Positions 1 to 10,454 of a stretch of 64,000 bases of DNA are shown here, one piece after another. Numbering within the stretch: the first letter of the stretch is position 1; every line of letters begins with the position of its first letter. The notes below the pieces were generated by a model. It ran no database searches and was not told the DNA's origin. It was given only the letters and a program-made list of their open reading frames with translations. The stretch is taken from positions 57,534,006 to 57,598,005 of the forward strand of contig NC_085047.1 of NCBI RefSeq assembly GCF_963662255.1. Reading direction: 5' to 3'. The position numbers were made by a program, and so were the translations under genes. Source of the DNA: Cinclus cinclus (lineage: Eukaryota; Chordata; Aves; Passeriformes; Cinclidae).

Positions 1-1128
1 GGAAAGGGGATGCCATACATCCCTCTCCAAACATCAAAATTGCTTTAAGATGGTTCATACTTCCCTGCAGAGCTCTCTCTGATGGGTAACAAGTGGCTCA
101 TCTCTGTGTTTGGCTATATCCAGGTAGTTCATTCTAGACAGTATGTTTTGTTTTGTCAGCATTAAAATTGGTAGCATCATTATAATTCTCATTAAAAATA
201 ACTGGGATTGACTTTGCAATTAGTTGCCTGTCAAAGAGAAAGAGGATATCCTCAGAGGAACCAGTGAGAACCTCTCCTTGTTTCTCTTTTGATCATAGAT
301 GGTTATCATCTTGCTTTAAATGCAGCCTTCTGTCTCTTGTGCAGAGCTCACAGCATGATATTTCTGTGTATGCACTGTGATCAGAGATACTGTCAGGTTA
401 TTTCCAGCGACCAGTAGGGTGTGCGTATTCTTTCCACTGAATATTTATTTAGCTATGCTTGCACATCTGGGAAAAAGGGGGGGAAAAAAGAGTAGTATTT
501 ACAAATACAGCACTTCATTTCACTAGCATCTTGCATAGCTTTCCCTTTTATCTCTTTTTCATGGGACTACTAAGACGCGATTTCTAGCCAACTAATAAAC
601 TAAAATTATAGATGCAAATGACATTACTGTGGGGGAGGAAAAGTTCACATTTAAGAAAACAGAAAATACTGTCTTGCATAAAGTGCTTTTTCAATTTAGC
701 AGAAGTACATAAATTGAAATGGCGGGATTCAATCTAGAAAGAATTTACTGCTCAGCTCCAAAAGATGTGTATTTTCTTAGTGGCTTGGTCTCTTTAAATC
801 AAGATCTTAGCTAAAGGTTTGGAGCTGGAAAAGAAGTTGACTGAGCTTTTGTGATCTTTATTTAAGCTATCTGAACATGGGGCTTGTGTGGGTGGGGTTA
901 TTTTGTTTGTTGTCTTTTTTTTTTTTTTGGTCCTTAGTCTATTAAAAATATTTCATTTACTGTGGGAAAGAAAGTTTGTTGGACAGTTTCTCCAGTTATG
1001 TACCTTTATTGAGATGATGAAAAAAATAATGGCCTATTGAAATAAATAAACCTTTAGTCCTTGATGTCAAGTACAGCCACAGCTTTCTCTCTGTTACTAG
1101 CTTGGCACAATTATGCATAAGTTGGATG

Positions 1129-1143
1129 GGGGGGGGGGGGGGG
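1129..1143. repeat. Poly-G run
   Basis: An uninterrupted run of about 15 G, a simple repeat inside the inferred long intron. Length in the assembly may be unreliable. Confidence 0.9.
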
Positions 1144-2433
1144 TGCTGTCACTACACAAAGAATTTTGAATCTATGAATTTTAAGGCAGAATAGTATTCT
1201 GCCATTTATTCACCATTTTTAGATGTCAAGTGGAATGCACAGTCAGATGTCAGGTAGAATCTAATTACTGTGGCCTTTTCTTGAGTAAATAGGAGATTTT
1301 ATTTTTAACCAGTTCAGTACTTGCATTCTGCAGTTGAAAACCATAGTTGAAGTTCACAAGATCTGAGCTTGTCTGAGCATAAGATGAAAGTGTGCTGTGA
1401 CAGCAGTTGCTGTTTTTCTAATATGGTTTCTGGTGTGGTATCTTTGTAACATCATCAAAAGATGAGATTGATTTTATGTTCAGAAGATGCTTACTGAGGG
1501 CTTTTAATGTTGTTATCTGAAGGGAGCATACATTGACAAGGTACCTAAAAGATAAATGTTTTAAGTTAAAGAACTTTTTAACACACATGGAGAAATATGA
1601 CAAACCAGACTTGCACAGAGACAAAATGATTCTGTGCTGTAGTTTACCTCATTATGTGGTTAAGATGAAAAGCACTTTTTTCAAGTGCTTAGAATTAATA
1701 AATTGAGACAAGAGGAAATTTAGTGGGAGAAACAGTGTTTAAGAGCTGAAATATTACAAAAGGTGACACGTGCTAAAAAGTCTTTGACTACTGTATATAG
1801 TCAATATGTTCAATTTAAGAAATCAATTTATATGAGGATCGAAGATGCTGATGAGCTACTTGTTTACTGTATCGTACTCTACCCTGCTGATTTCTCAGGA
1901 GCCCATCTCGAGTCTTTTTCTGTTTATGCAGTTTGTGAACACATGGGGTGCTCTGTAGATACGCAGGTTTTCAAAGTCTGTGCTATCAGGGGCATGAATT
2001 TATTCAACCTAGTGCAGACCTAGAGTGTCTTAACCAAACCGAGGAATTCTGGAGCTTTTCTCACCTCTACTCCCAAGAATTGAAGTTTTCTCAAAAGAAG
2101 AAGATCATATATTATTTGTTAATGAGGTATTAAAAGAGGTAGTTGTAAGGTTTTGAGTAACACAGTAGTAATCTTGATGCCCTTCTAGAGGAAAACTGAG
2201 TTTGGAGAACTATCTTCCTTAAATCTTCCATATATTTTTTTTTTTAATTTCATAAATAATATATTTGTTAAAAGCAACAGCCAAAACTCAGTCCTTAGAG
2301 TTCAGTGTATGTTGTTGTTGGGTGGATAATGGGGTGTTGAAATGAGATAATTGGAGATAGTAGTGCTGTCCCCTCCTCCCAAAAAAATTCATCCTACTTT
2401 TGGAGATTAAAGAAATTTGTATCATGGTTTGGT

Positions 2434-2434
<1 letters not shown>

Positions 2435-2475
<41 letters not shown>
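2435..2475. repeat. Poly-T run, 41 bases
   Basis: Forty-one consecutive T. It could be the A-tail of a reverse-strand retrocopy, but the sequence beside it shows no recognisable retroelement body, so it is best called a simple homopolymer. Confidence 0.9.
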
Positions 2476-2477
<2 letters not shown>

Positions 2478-4680
2478 TTCGTAGCTGATCTGCTTTCTCA
2501 GCCATAAAGGGACACTTACGGTTTGCTTTTTTATAGAGTGGGCAAAGCAGAACATGTATATTAATATGCAGTCCTACTTATACAGCTGACAGCTTTCTGT
2601 TGAATCACAACTCTGCTCATAGGCATCTAAAAATAAATGACAGATTTTGTTAAAAGCCCACTGAAGTTAATGGAAGATGGTTAATGAGTTTAGTGGGAAT
2701 TTGATTTAGGATCATATGTGTTATCTTTTCTTTGTGAAGATTAATATAGATTAAAGATGGCAGCATTGTTGTTAATTTAGTTTGAGAATATTTTTCTGTT
2801 TAAATGGAATAATGACGTTTGATAAATATCAGTAGTTATGGCAGAACTAACAACCCTCTTGGAATGCATCCATGACTTTATTTCTACAGGTATGAATGAA
2901 ACTACATAGTTGTGTGCTGCCTGTCCTGCAACAGCAAAGCAGGAGTTTTGAGGGTGTGTTTGTCCAGGCCTGCGAGTTTGCTATCTTCAAGTTCTTTTGT
3001 ACGAGCCTGATTAGCAGTGATAGGACTTAACCTGCTTTTATATCTATTCTGCCCTTTTTCTCATAAAGAACTACAAGAGACAGTGTTTGTGCCAGAGCTT
3101 TTATCCAGCTGCAGTTTTGTTAATTGTGCTGAGTAACTGCCATGGGGAGGAGTAATTTGAGACATTACTGATTTTGAAGCCCAGACTGTCATAAAACATT
3201 AATTTAGATCAAGTCAAGGACAGGAGTTGATGCAGATTCCAGTTCAGATGATGTGCTGCTGGCCCTGTCTGTTATGTTGATCACTGAAGGCCATGGGTAC
3301 CACTGTGCGTAGTGAGTAACCTCTGCAGAGAAAGTGCTCTGGGAAGTGTAGGTACAGCACGTGGGTCCTGGTGCTTGTCCCTCGGCAGGGGGAAGCTGCA
3401 GCTCCATGCACGTGTTGAGTTCGAATGCACTGCTTCAGTTTGCTTGCTGTCACTCGTTGGCAACTCACTACAGGGAAGGGTGCTTCTAAAACACTTCCTT
3501 GGATTTTCAGCCTGACACGTGCTATCCCGTGCAAATTCCCCTACATATCCAGAGGGTGGGATAAGAGCTGTGCCCCTGTGGGATGTGAGCCCTCTCTGCT
3601 AGCGGGAAGGTGGCTGTAAGGAATTCCTATTCTTAAATGTGACCTCCCTGTGAAGAGGATTATTTTGTACTACTCTGCTGGCATTACTGAATGAAAGAAT
3701 AGTAGTCTAGGACAACATAAATAAACTAAGAAGGATGATGCAGATACGCAAATGCTAAATTTAGCTTTAAGGTGATTATTCTGCGCCTCCTGGCTTTCCT
3801 GCTTCTCTGGGAGCAGCATCTGTGATGTATGTGACTTGTAGCTCTTGGAGAAATGTGCTATAGAGAATGGAAGAGGTTTTTGACTTTTTTTTTGTTTTTT
3901 GCACCTTCAAGTAATGTAACGCCTGCTGAAAGTGCGAGTCAAGAAAAGAGTGGTTTTAGAGGCTGGCTGTTTGTTATGACAGCATTTCATGGTGGTCTGG
4001 TTTAGCCTTGGCTCTCTTTCTAAGCTGTTACTGGTAGAGAAGATCACTTGGACAGGCACTGAATGTAGTTGCTGTGTTCCATGACACACGAGAGCATAGC
4101 ATTTGTTGAGAAAAACACCACAGTTAGGTGGGAGAAGGATCTTTTCCTAAATTATTAATGCATGTGCTGCACCTTTTAAGACTAAGTGCCTTATGGTACA
4201 ACCTAAAAATAAGTGAATAGTCATTTTCCCTGTTACTGTAGAATATCAGCCGGCTTGCTAGAAATCCACACGTTTGTGCCGTATGTGCTTTTGTAGGCGA
4301 TCGGTGGCTGAATATTTTCTTCCGTAAGTGGCTTTATGGGCTCGTAAGGTGTGTGCTTAAGGGATAAAGGGGAATCGTAGTGAAAGAGTTTTATCTGCAG
4401 TGTGTGGGTATCCTACGTTTCCTGATTGGCATGAGCGAAGCGAGCAGGGCTGCCGGGCACGGGCTGCGCTTTGCGGGGCCGCAATGTGCGGGTGCTGTCC
4501 CGGGGCGCAGGGGCTCGGCTCGCTGGACGAGCCGTGGGAGCCGCCACCGGGACTTTCCCGCTGCCGCGCGCCGATAGGTGGCGGTGTCGGCGCGGCCACG
4601 AGCGGCCCCTCGGCGCGTCCCGCGCTCCCGCCGGGCCGTGCGGGGCTTCCCCGCCGCTCCCGCTCATTATTATTTTCTCT

Positions 4681-4738
4681 TTCTTTTTTTTTTTTTTTTT
4701 TTAAATTTTTTTTTTTTTTAATTTTTTAATTTTAAATC
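4681..4738. repeat. Poly(dT)/AT tract inside the CpG island
   Basis: A run of T broken only by a few A, ending in an AATTTTTTAATTTTAAAT-like stretch, set between two CG-rich blocks. Poly(dA:dT) tracts are known to disfavour nucleosomes, so it may help keep the promoter open; this is inference. Confidence 0.8.
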
Positions 4739-4938
4739 CCCCTCCGTTCCTGCGGGTGAGGGCCGGCAGCGCGAGCGGCGCTGCGGGAGCGGCAGGGCGC
4801 GTGTCGGGGCACGCGGACGCGGCGGGAACGAGACTGCCCCCCCCAGGCCCCCTTCCCCCGCGCGCGGGACCGTCCCGCGTGGGCGCCGCCAGCCCGCGCC
4901 GCGCGCGGCGGGGGGGGCGGGGCGCGCTAATGAGATGC

Positions 4939-5020
4939 GGGGCGGGGCCTGGACAGCGCAGCCAATGGGAGGCGGTGCCGGCGCATAAATGATGGGGGGG
5001 GCCGGGATGCCCGGGTTTTG
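4939..5020 (+). promoter_or_regulatory. TSC22D1: Core promoter of short TSC22D1: GC box, CCAAT box, TATA-like box
   Basis: In order on the + strand: a GC box (GGGGCGGGGCC, 4939-4949), a CCAAT box (4962-4966) and a TATA-like CATAAAT (4984-4990). The spacing predicts transcription starting near 5012-5022, giving a 5' UTR of about 180 bases without any upstream ATG. Sp1/KLF and NF-Y binding is expected from the motifs. The start site is inferred from spacing, not seen. Confidence 0.65.
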
Positions 5021-5196
5021 TGCTGCGCCGCGGAGCGCTGACCCCGCTCGGAGCCGGCCGAGCGCAGCCCCGCAGGGTACCGCACGGTCCCGGCCCCGCC
5101 TCGCCCGGCGGAGCGGTGCCGCACGCACACACGCCTCCGGGAGGAGCGAGACCCGATTTTTGTTTTTTTCCGGGAAGCGTTTCTGGCCGCGGTTGC

Positions 5197-5321
5197 ATGA
5201 ATGCCCAATGTTGTAGACCGGTGGCAATGGATCTAGGAGTTTATCAACTAAGACACTTCTCGATTTCGTTCTTATCGTCCTTGCTGGGCACCGACAACTC
5301 GTCTCTGAGGCTCGACAGTAG
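5197..5321 (+). CDS. TSC22D1: TSC22D1 short-isoform coding exon 1
   Basis: Encodes residues 1-41 plus two bases of codon 42. The N-terminus [15 protein letters not shown] corresponds to [15 protein letters not shown] in mammals. The splice donor is AG|GTAAAT at 5321/5322. Reading on through the donor gives an immediate stop (TAA at 5323-5325), which supports the junction. Confidence 0.95.
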
Positions 5322-7061
5322 GTAAATAAGTGTTGTGTCCGAGCGGCTCTGCTGGCGCGGCGGTAGCGGGGCAGGTGAGCGCCGGGCTGGCTCCTTTGTC
5401 CGGGGAGCCGCAGCGGCGGCACCGGCGCCCGCCTCTCCCCCCGGAGGTGCTGCCATCCCCGGCGCCCAGCGCTTCTGCCGCAGCCTGGCGATTGAGCTCC
5501 ATCTTTGTGGTCCGTCGGGGGGCAAAATGTCGGGATATTTGGTCGGGCTCGGCGCGGCTTCACAGGTTGCTTTGCTGCATTAGAGCATCCTGGTGAGGCG
5601 GCGGCAGGGCAGCGTGAGGATGACTTTCTCAGCCAACTGGCTACCAATGCTCGCGTCTCTTGTCTCTTAAATAATTCAGCCGCTGCTAATGTTGTGTGTT
5701 TTTTTTTCTTCTCTTTCTCTCTTGCAGCTCCTCTGGTGCAAGCGTAGTAGCTATCGACAACAAAATCGAGCAAGCGATGGTACGTACCGATGGGGCATAA
5801 AACCTCGTTTGTGTTCGAAGCAGTAAACAATATGGGGATGCGGCGGCGGTGTTTAACCCGTGCGGGGACGCGTTTCGGTAGCGGAGCCGGGGGGACAGAA
5901 GGGGAGAAACGGGATCGGTTTTGGGAGCTTTTTTTTTTGTTCGTTATTTTTAATTGATCAAAGGCATTCCCGCGGGGAGGAACGCGCACGTTTGTGTATT
6001 GATGCTGGGGAGGGAATGACGGCATTGCTCTTGGCTTCTGCCTTCCCAAGCGATTGATCTCGGCTCCATGCGGCGGCGGAGGGGCGCTGCTGGGCAGAAA
6101 ACGGAGCCTATTTGTGGGGGTTTTACAGTCCCGAAGAGGGGGCGTTTTGTGGGGTACTTTCCATTTTATTTTTTTAACTCGTTCCCCAAAGCGCAGGCGA
6201 GCGCAAGCTTAGCGAGCGCATCCCCCGCGGACTGCAGCCGGGGCATCCCCCGCCGCTGCTCCCTTCTCGCCGTGGGGCCCGGAGCCGGCGGCTTCACCTC
6301 GGGGGCCGCCGCGGCCGCTGCTCCGGCCCCCGCCCGGCGCGGAGCCGGGGGCCCGGCCGCCCTTTGTTACTGGAGCGGTGCCTGGAGCCGCTCTCCCGGG
6401 AGCCTCTCCGGCTGTTGCTAGGCAAACTCGGAGCCTTTAACTCCCGGCTATAAATAACTCGGCCGCCCATTGGCCGCGCCGCGCTCTGACGTCACCCGCG
6501 GCCGCGCGCGGACGGCGGGAGGGAGGGAAATGCGGCAACCTGCGCCCAGAACTGGCTGCAGCCGGCGCGCGGAGGGGCGGGGCCTGGCGCGGGGGCGGGG
6601 CCGCCGAGCAGCCCGGGCCGCACGTGAGTGTCGGCGGTGACGGCCCGGCCCGGCCCGGCACGGCACGGCACGGCAGGGCAGGGCAGGGCACAGCGCTGCC
6701 CGGGGACAGGGGTCCCACCGGCCCTCTCCATAGCCGGCGTCTCCGGCACCCCGGGCCGGGCGCTGCTGTGCTTTCCTAATGCACGCGCTCTTCTGCGTTT
6801 CAGGATCTGGTAAAGAGTCACTTGATGTATGCGGTGAGGGAGGAAGTGGAGGTCCTCAAAGAGCAAATCAAAGAGCTGATAGAGAAGAACTCGCAGCTGG
6901 AGCAAGAAAACACTCTGCTAAAAACACTTGCCAGCCCAGAGCAGCTTGCCCAGTTCCAAGCACAGCTGCAGACTGGTTCTCCGCCCTCCTCTTCCCAGTC
7001 ACAAGGGACAACACAGCAGCCTGCTCAGCCGGCATCACAGGGCTCAGGGCCTTCAGCATAG
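5197..7061 (+). CDS. TSC22D1: TSC22D1 short isoform (TSC-22), join 5197-5321, 5728-5779, 6804-7061
   Basis: The three exons encode 144 residues plus stop, the same length as the mammalian short isoform, with near-identical sequence from [11 protein letters not shown] onward. Residues 1-59 form the short-isoform N-terminus. Residues 60-76 ([17 protein letters not shown]) are the TSC box. Residues 77-98 form a leucine zipper with heptad leucines L77, L84, L91 and L98. The tail (about 104-144) is rich in Ser, Gln and Pro. Known biology: TSC22D1 is induced by TGF-beta, works as a homo- or heterodimer (for example with TSC22D4) in nucleus and cytoplasm, modulates transcription, and its short form opposes proliferation. 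Both introns are GT-AG, and frame is kept across each junction. ATG 5197 is chosen because it matches the family start; Met11 has a stronger Kozak context. Confidence 0.97.
5322..5727 (+). other. TSC22D1: TSC22D1 intron 1 (short isoform)
   Basis: A 406-bp GT-AG intron. The first half is still CpG-rich; the end is a strong polypyrimidine tract (T-rich from about 5699) leading to CTCTTGCAG at 5727. No other feature seen. Confidence 0.93.
5728..5779 (+). CDS. TSC22D1: TSC22D1 exon 2, shared by long and short isoforms
   Basis: A 52-bp exon encoding [17 protein letters not shown], completing codon 42 and ending exactly after the ATG of Met59. The acceptor is TTGCAG|CTCC and the donor ATG|GTACGT. 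In mammals this small exon is the common acceptor for the long isoform. Met59 is also where the reported 86-residue isoform would begin. Confidence 0.96.
6180..6760 (+). promoter_or_regulatory. TSC22D1: Second CpG island in intron 2, candidate alternative promoter/first exon
   Basis: Motifs seen: TATAAATA (6449-6456), inverted CCAAT (ATTGG, 6469-6473), a perfect cAMP-response element TGACGTCA (6487-6494), two GC boxes (6574-6583, 6591-6601) and a strong splice donor GTGAGT at 6624. Transcription from about 6520-6540 would place CRE and NF-Y at usual distances and give a short noncoding exon splicing to exon 3. An ATG at 6530 would read out of frame after such splicing, so translation would have to start at an in-frame ATG in exon 3 (Met67). 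CRE suggests cAMP/CREB control. Use of the promoter is inferred; antisense transcription is also possible. Confidence 0.5.
6641..6691. repeat. Pentanucleotide repeat GGCCC/GGCAC/GGCAG in intron 2
   Basis: About ten pentamers in three successive variants: GGCCC copies, then GGCAC copies, then GGCAG copies. It lies about 110 bp before the exon 3 acceptor, within the second CpG island. Confidence 0.85.
6804..7061 (+). CDS. TSC22D1: TSC22D1 last coding exon: TSC box, leucine zipper, C-terminal tail
   Basis: Encodes residues 60-144 and stop TAG (7059-7061). It starts with GAT CTG GTA AAG at 6804, right after TTTCAG, and carries the complete TSC box, zipper and SQ/P-rich tail ending QGSGPSA. All isoforms share it, so dimerisation is common to them while the N-terminus varies. 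Confidence 0.97.
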   Translation, partial: DLVKSHLMYAVREEVEVLKEQIKELIEKNSQLEQENTLLKTLASPEQLAQFQAQLQTGSPPSSSQSQGTTQQPAQPASQGSGPSA

Positions 7062-7305
7062 CTCAAGATGTCATCGCCATCATGATTGCTGGCTTCTGGA
7101 CTGCCCGGAGCAAGGAGGACTAGCGGGAATCCACCACAGCCCCCCTTCTTCATCCATGTCGATGCACATTGCAACCCGGACTGAGGACTCCATGCCTTGC
7201 ACACATCAGGAGAGGCTTCTCCCCCTTGTATTACACACTCATCTGTCTCTCTCTTACCTCCCTTACCCCTTTGGCTTGAAGGAGTCTGTGTTCTTAGGTT
7301 GGTTG

Positions 7306-7316
7306 AATAAAATAAA
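7306..7316 (+). terminator. TSC22D1: Proximal poly(A) signal, two overlapping AATAAA
   Basis: AATAAA at 7306-7311 and again at 7311-7316, about 245 bases after the stop codon. Use would remove most of the 3' UTR. No transcript evidence is visible. Confidence 0.5.
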
Positions 7317-8215
7317 CTTATTCCAGAGAATTAGCACAAGTACACTGGGGACTCGAGCAGCTTCTGCAAATGGCTGAGAAACGAAGCTGCATGCCTGAAT
7401 TGTTTTGTTTTTTTTTTTTCTTTTTTTTTTGTTTGTTTTTAAATCTTCCACTCATCCAGTGCTACAGCTGATGCAAGTGCTTTTCAAGCTTGGAAACGTG
7501 AAGAAATAGACTGGAGTAAAAAGTGATGGCTCAACCCCCTGTAGTGCATTGGGGTTCCAAAGTGTGGACTGGTGCATAGGAGGATCTAAGAGGAAGAGGG
7601 AGAAAGGTAATCTCAGTGTTTAACACTTGTCACCTGAAACCTTAAGTGCAAATACTTGCACCGTTTTCTGAAGCAGTGGACAGGTGCATAAAGCTGTATT
7701 ATATATAGAAAACAGGTAGGTGACAATACAGTTGTTGGGTCATAGGATAATTACAATGAAGGTTATTTGCCTACTGTATATTTGTGTATTTAGTGTAATT
7801 ACTTTGTAAAATAGAAAACTGTAACTATTTAGGTTGTACAGATTGAAGTTTAGTTGTTTCATTGGCGATCTGAAGAAGTTTGAAAAGTTTTTTTTTTTAT
7901 GCTACATAAATAAGAATGCACCTACGCAACTGTTCAGAATTTGGCAAATTAATGCTGTTTGTGTAACTTCTGAAGTTCCCTGGCTGCTGATTATCTTGAA
8001 GTTAATCATTGTTCATTGTAGTTTGGTTCAAGATGGGAAAAACCACTCCAAAAATTATCAAGCCCTGCTAGCAAAGATTTAAAGAGAAAAAAATTGGATT
8101 TCCCACTATGGATTTTTTTGCATATGATCTGTATAGTAGTATGCATATGTTTTTGTGCATGTTCTCTACAGTTGTAACACGTCAATGTATTTAACTGTTG
8201 CACTTGTCAACTTTC

Positions 8216-8221
8216 AATAAA
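8216..8221 (+). terminator. TSC22D1: Distal poly(A) signal of TSC22D1
   Basis: AATAAA preceded by TTTC and followed by TGTATATTGTACTGGTGTT, a T/GT-rich downstream element, as expected for a functional 3' end near 8235-8245. Confidence 0.8.
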
Positions 8222-8244
8222 GCATACAATGTTGATAAATCACT

Positions 8245-10450
8245 GTATATTGTACTGGTGTTAACCACAGCCACCTTTATGATGTTGCAATGCAGTTTTA
8301 CATGGGTGATTAGGTTGGGGAGCCTAAGTCTTGGTGCAAGATGCTGCCTGTTGGCTTTAGATCTTTCTTTTCAGCTAAAAATGCAGCTCCTGCTTTGAAC
8401 AGCTCTTTAAAACAGGCAGATACTGAACTTAAATGAAGGAGGAGGGAGTTGGGCTCCTGACTAAGCAAAATGCTGGGTTTGGTCTCGTCCTACAAGGTCA
8501 GGACTGTAGGGCTGCAGATACCTGTTGTATAGGAATATATAAGTTGTTTCCTGGTTGGTGGCAAACTGCCCTTGCCTGTGTGTGGGTTGTCCCATGCTGG
8601 CACAGTTCCCACCCTTAACTTGGGGTGACAAAGGCAGTAAGCACTGCAGCTATCCCACTAGGTTAGCCTGTATTACAGTATTAATTCTGCCTTCTGAAAA
8701 ATGTTGAGAATAATTTCCACTTTTGTGTGTGTAAGCTTGGAAAAAAAATGCTTCTTTAGTAATACTGATTAAAACTGAATCTAAGCTTATGAATTTCTGG
8801 GTGAATGGGTTGTGAAGGCATCATCGATACACTGCAACCAGGGGAGCAAAGGAATTTGCAGTTTCACAGCAGTGACTTAAAATGTGAATACAAGAAATTA
8901 ATTTGACTTAAAATATAAGGGTTAATTACAGAGGGTTTTTTAATAGGGTGGTGTGACTTTTTACTCCATGTAATGAAAACCAGGTGATACTATTTTTGTG
9001 GAGCTTCTTGTTACTGAAAGTAATAAGTGTAGCAGAGGAAACTAGAAAGCTGAGGGTTCAAAGGTAGGACAGGTCACTCTTGTGTAATTTATAGCTAAAT
9101 TTTTGCTTTTGGTGGATACTTACCATGCAGCCCGTGAGGCGCTGCTTAGCTGGATCACTGGATCACAGGTAGTTGAATTGCCTTTATTGGGATTACCCTA
9201 GTAAAGTGCATGTGTGAGTGTGTTGAATTGAATTCATGGCTGGTGTTCTTGAGATTTCAGTGTACAGTGTAGGAGTGCTCTTAATGAGAAAACACCAGAG
9301 AGAAATGCAGGATTTTCCTTTTAGTGGATTAAGCTAAAATTAGAAATTGTTGATGGCCTTTGTGGCAGAACAACACTTGAATTATTTGGATCCGACAAAA
9401 GGAATGCTAATTTTGCTGCTTTTTAAAGGGCTTAATTGTCTCCAGTTGCCTTTATATTCTGTCTCTCTAGCACTTCCTGGCCATAATATTGTGAAAATTG
9501 ACTTTTTAATATACTTACACGGATCAGCTTTTCACCCACTTCAGTTATCAAAGTTTGCAAAGATTTTTTTTTTTTTTGTTTAAAAATGAAATTGACCTCT
9601 GGGTTTATTTCTTTGAAGAACAACGTCAATATATTCTAAATTAAAGTTTGGGTTTTTTTAAACTGTTTTCTTTAATAAAAGATTTGGAAGGCTTCAGGAT
9701 TTTGGTTAGGTAATACATTAGTAATTTTAGTACACTGTACTAAATAGTGGGAAATCAATGCTGGCAAATCTGATCATTTACGTACTGAGTAGTTCTAAAG
9801 TGTGGAGCTGGTTCTTGGAGCTGTTTATTAATTGCTAAAATGAGGCCAAACAATGTTTTGTTGCTGAGATGATTTTAGCAATAGCTCTGTCAAAGCAGCA
9901 GCCTCTTCATGAAACGGATTCAAATTGACTAAAATTGTGCTTGAAATCCAGACAAAGAGTAGATGTTTGTCAGTTATGTTGTAATACTTCTGGAATGAAT
10001 TATTTTGATTTTTACTTTTCTTCTGGAACAAACAATTTTTCAGAGAACTTTAAATCAAATGTTATCAGTGGTCAAGAGCATAGTCTTTTTCCACCAAAAT
10101 TTTTCTTTTAACAAACTGAGATGCTCATGTTTTCATTTGCCCTGAAAGTCATATTAAATGTAACCTATCATTTATATGTCAAGCTTTTTATTCTCTGTGC
10201 GTCTCCAATTCAGTAACTCTTCAGGCTATAGTCAAGCTGTTTGTCACTTAATTTCTTCTTGTCAATTAGCTGCACACTGGCTTTATTTTTAACAGCAATA
10301 TGAGGAACTGATCAAAGCAAATTATCCTAGAGACCGGGTTGCTGGTCTTTTTTGTTGTTACATCTTTTTTTCTTTCTTTTAAGCCAATACATTTTTGGCA
10401 AACAATTCTAAGGCAAGTCTGGGTGGTTCAGATTCTGGGGTCTCTATAAA
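8245..10450. other. Intergenic sequence just downstream of TSC22D1
   Basis: AT-rich, without a recognisable gene or RNA. Two short T-runs (9562-9579 and near 10360-10380). Some may belong to longer read-through 3' UTR forms, but nothing specific supports that. Confidence 0.6.
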
Positions 10451-10454
10451 TACT

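Larger units (their letters stand above)
1..4430 (+). other. TSC22D1: Intron of the long TSC22D1 isoform, upstream of the short-isoform promoter
   Basis: No coding exon is recognisable here. In other vertebrates the long TSC22D1 isoform uses a very large first exon far upstream that splices onto the same exon 2 seen at 5728, so this stretch is inferred to be intronic for that isoform. It is AT-rich, with homopolymer runs (poly-G near 1129-1143, a 41-base poly-T at 2435-2475). The few short open frames show no family features. Confidence 0.6.
4430..5560 (+). promoter_or_regulatory. TSC22D1: CpG island over the short TSC22D1 promoter and first exon
   Basis: GC content and CpG density rise abruptly after about 4430 and stay high through exon 1 and into intron 1. 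The island is split by an AT-only tract at 4681-4738. It contains GC boxes, a CCAAT box and a TATA-like element just upstream of the first coding exon. It fits a constitutively unmethylated promoter of a broadly expressed, signal-inducible gene; that behaviour is inferred. Confidence 0.85.
5780..6803 (+). other. TSC22D1: TSC22D1 intron 2, with an internal second CpG island
   Basis: A 1,024-bp GT-AG intron. The 3' end has a branch-point-like CTAAT near 6776 and a pyrimidine-rich acceptor ending TTTCAG at 6803. The middle holds a second CpG-dense block with promoter motifs and a pentanucleotide repeat, listed separately. Confidence 0.93.
7062..8240 (+). other. TSC22D1: TSC22D1 3' UTR
   Basis: About 1.18 kb from the stop to the distal poly(A) site, T-rich. 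A proximal pair of overlapping AATAAA signals sits at 7306-7316, so a shorter mRNA is possible. There is a T-rich stretch near 7405-7440 and a Pumilio-like TGTATATT at 7775-7782. The end is set by AATAAA at 8216 followed by GT-rich sequence. The cleavage site is an estimate. Confidence 0.8.

Noticed and set aside
4701..5198. 165-codon - strand frame in the same CpG island
   Set aside because: Same GC-driven explanation; it ends in poly-Lys from the T tract.
4718..6049. 443-codon open frame on the - strand over the TSC22D1 promoter and exons 1-2
   Set aside because: It runs antisense through two coding exons, an intron and a CpG island. Arg/Pro/Ala-rich composition follows from GC content, and there is no domain.
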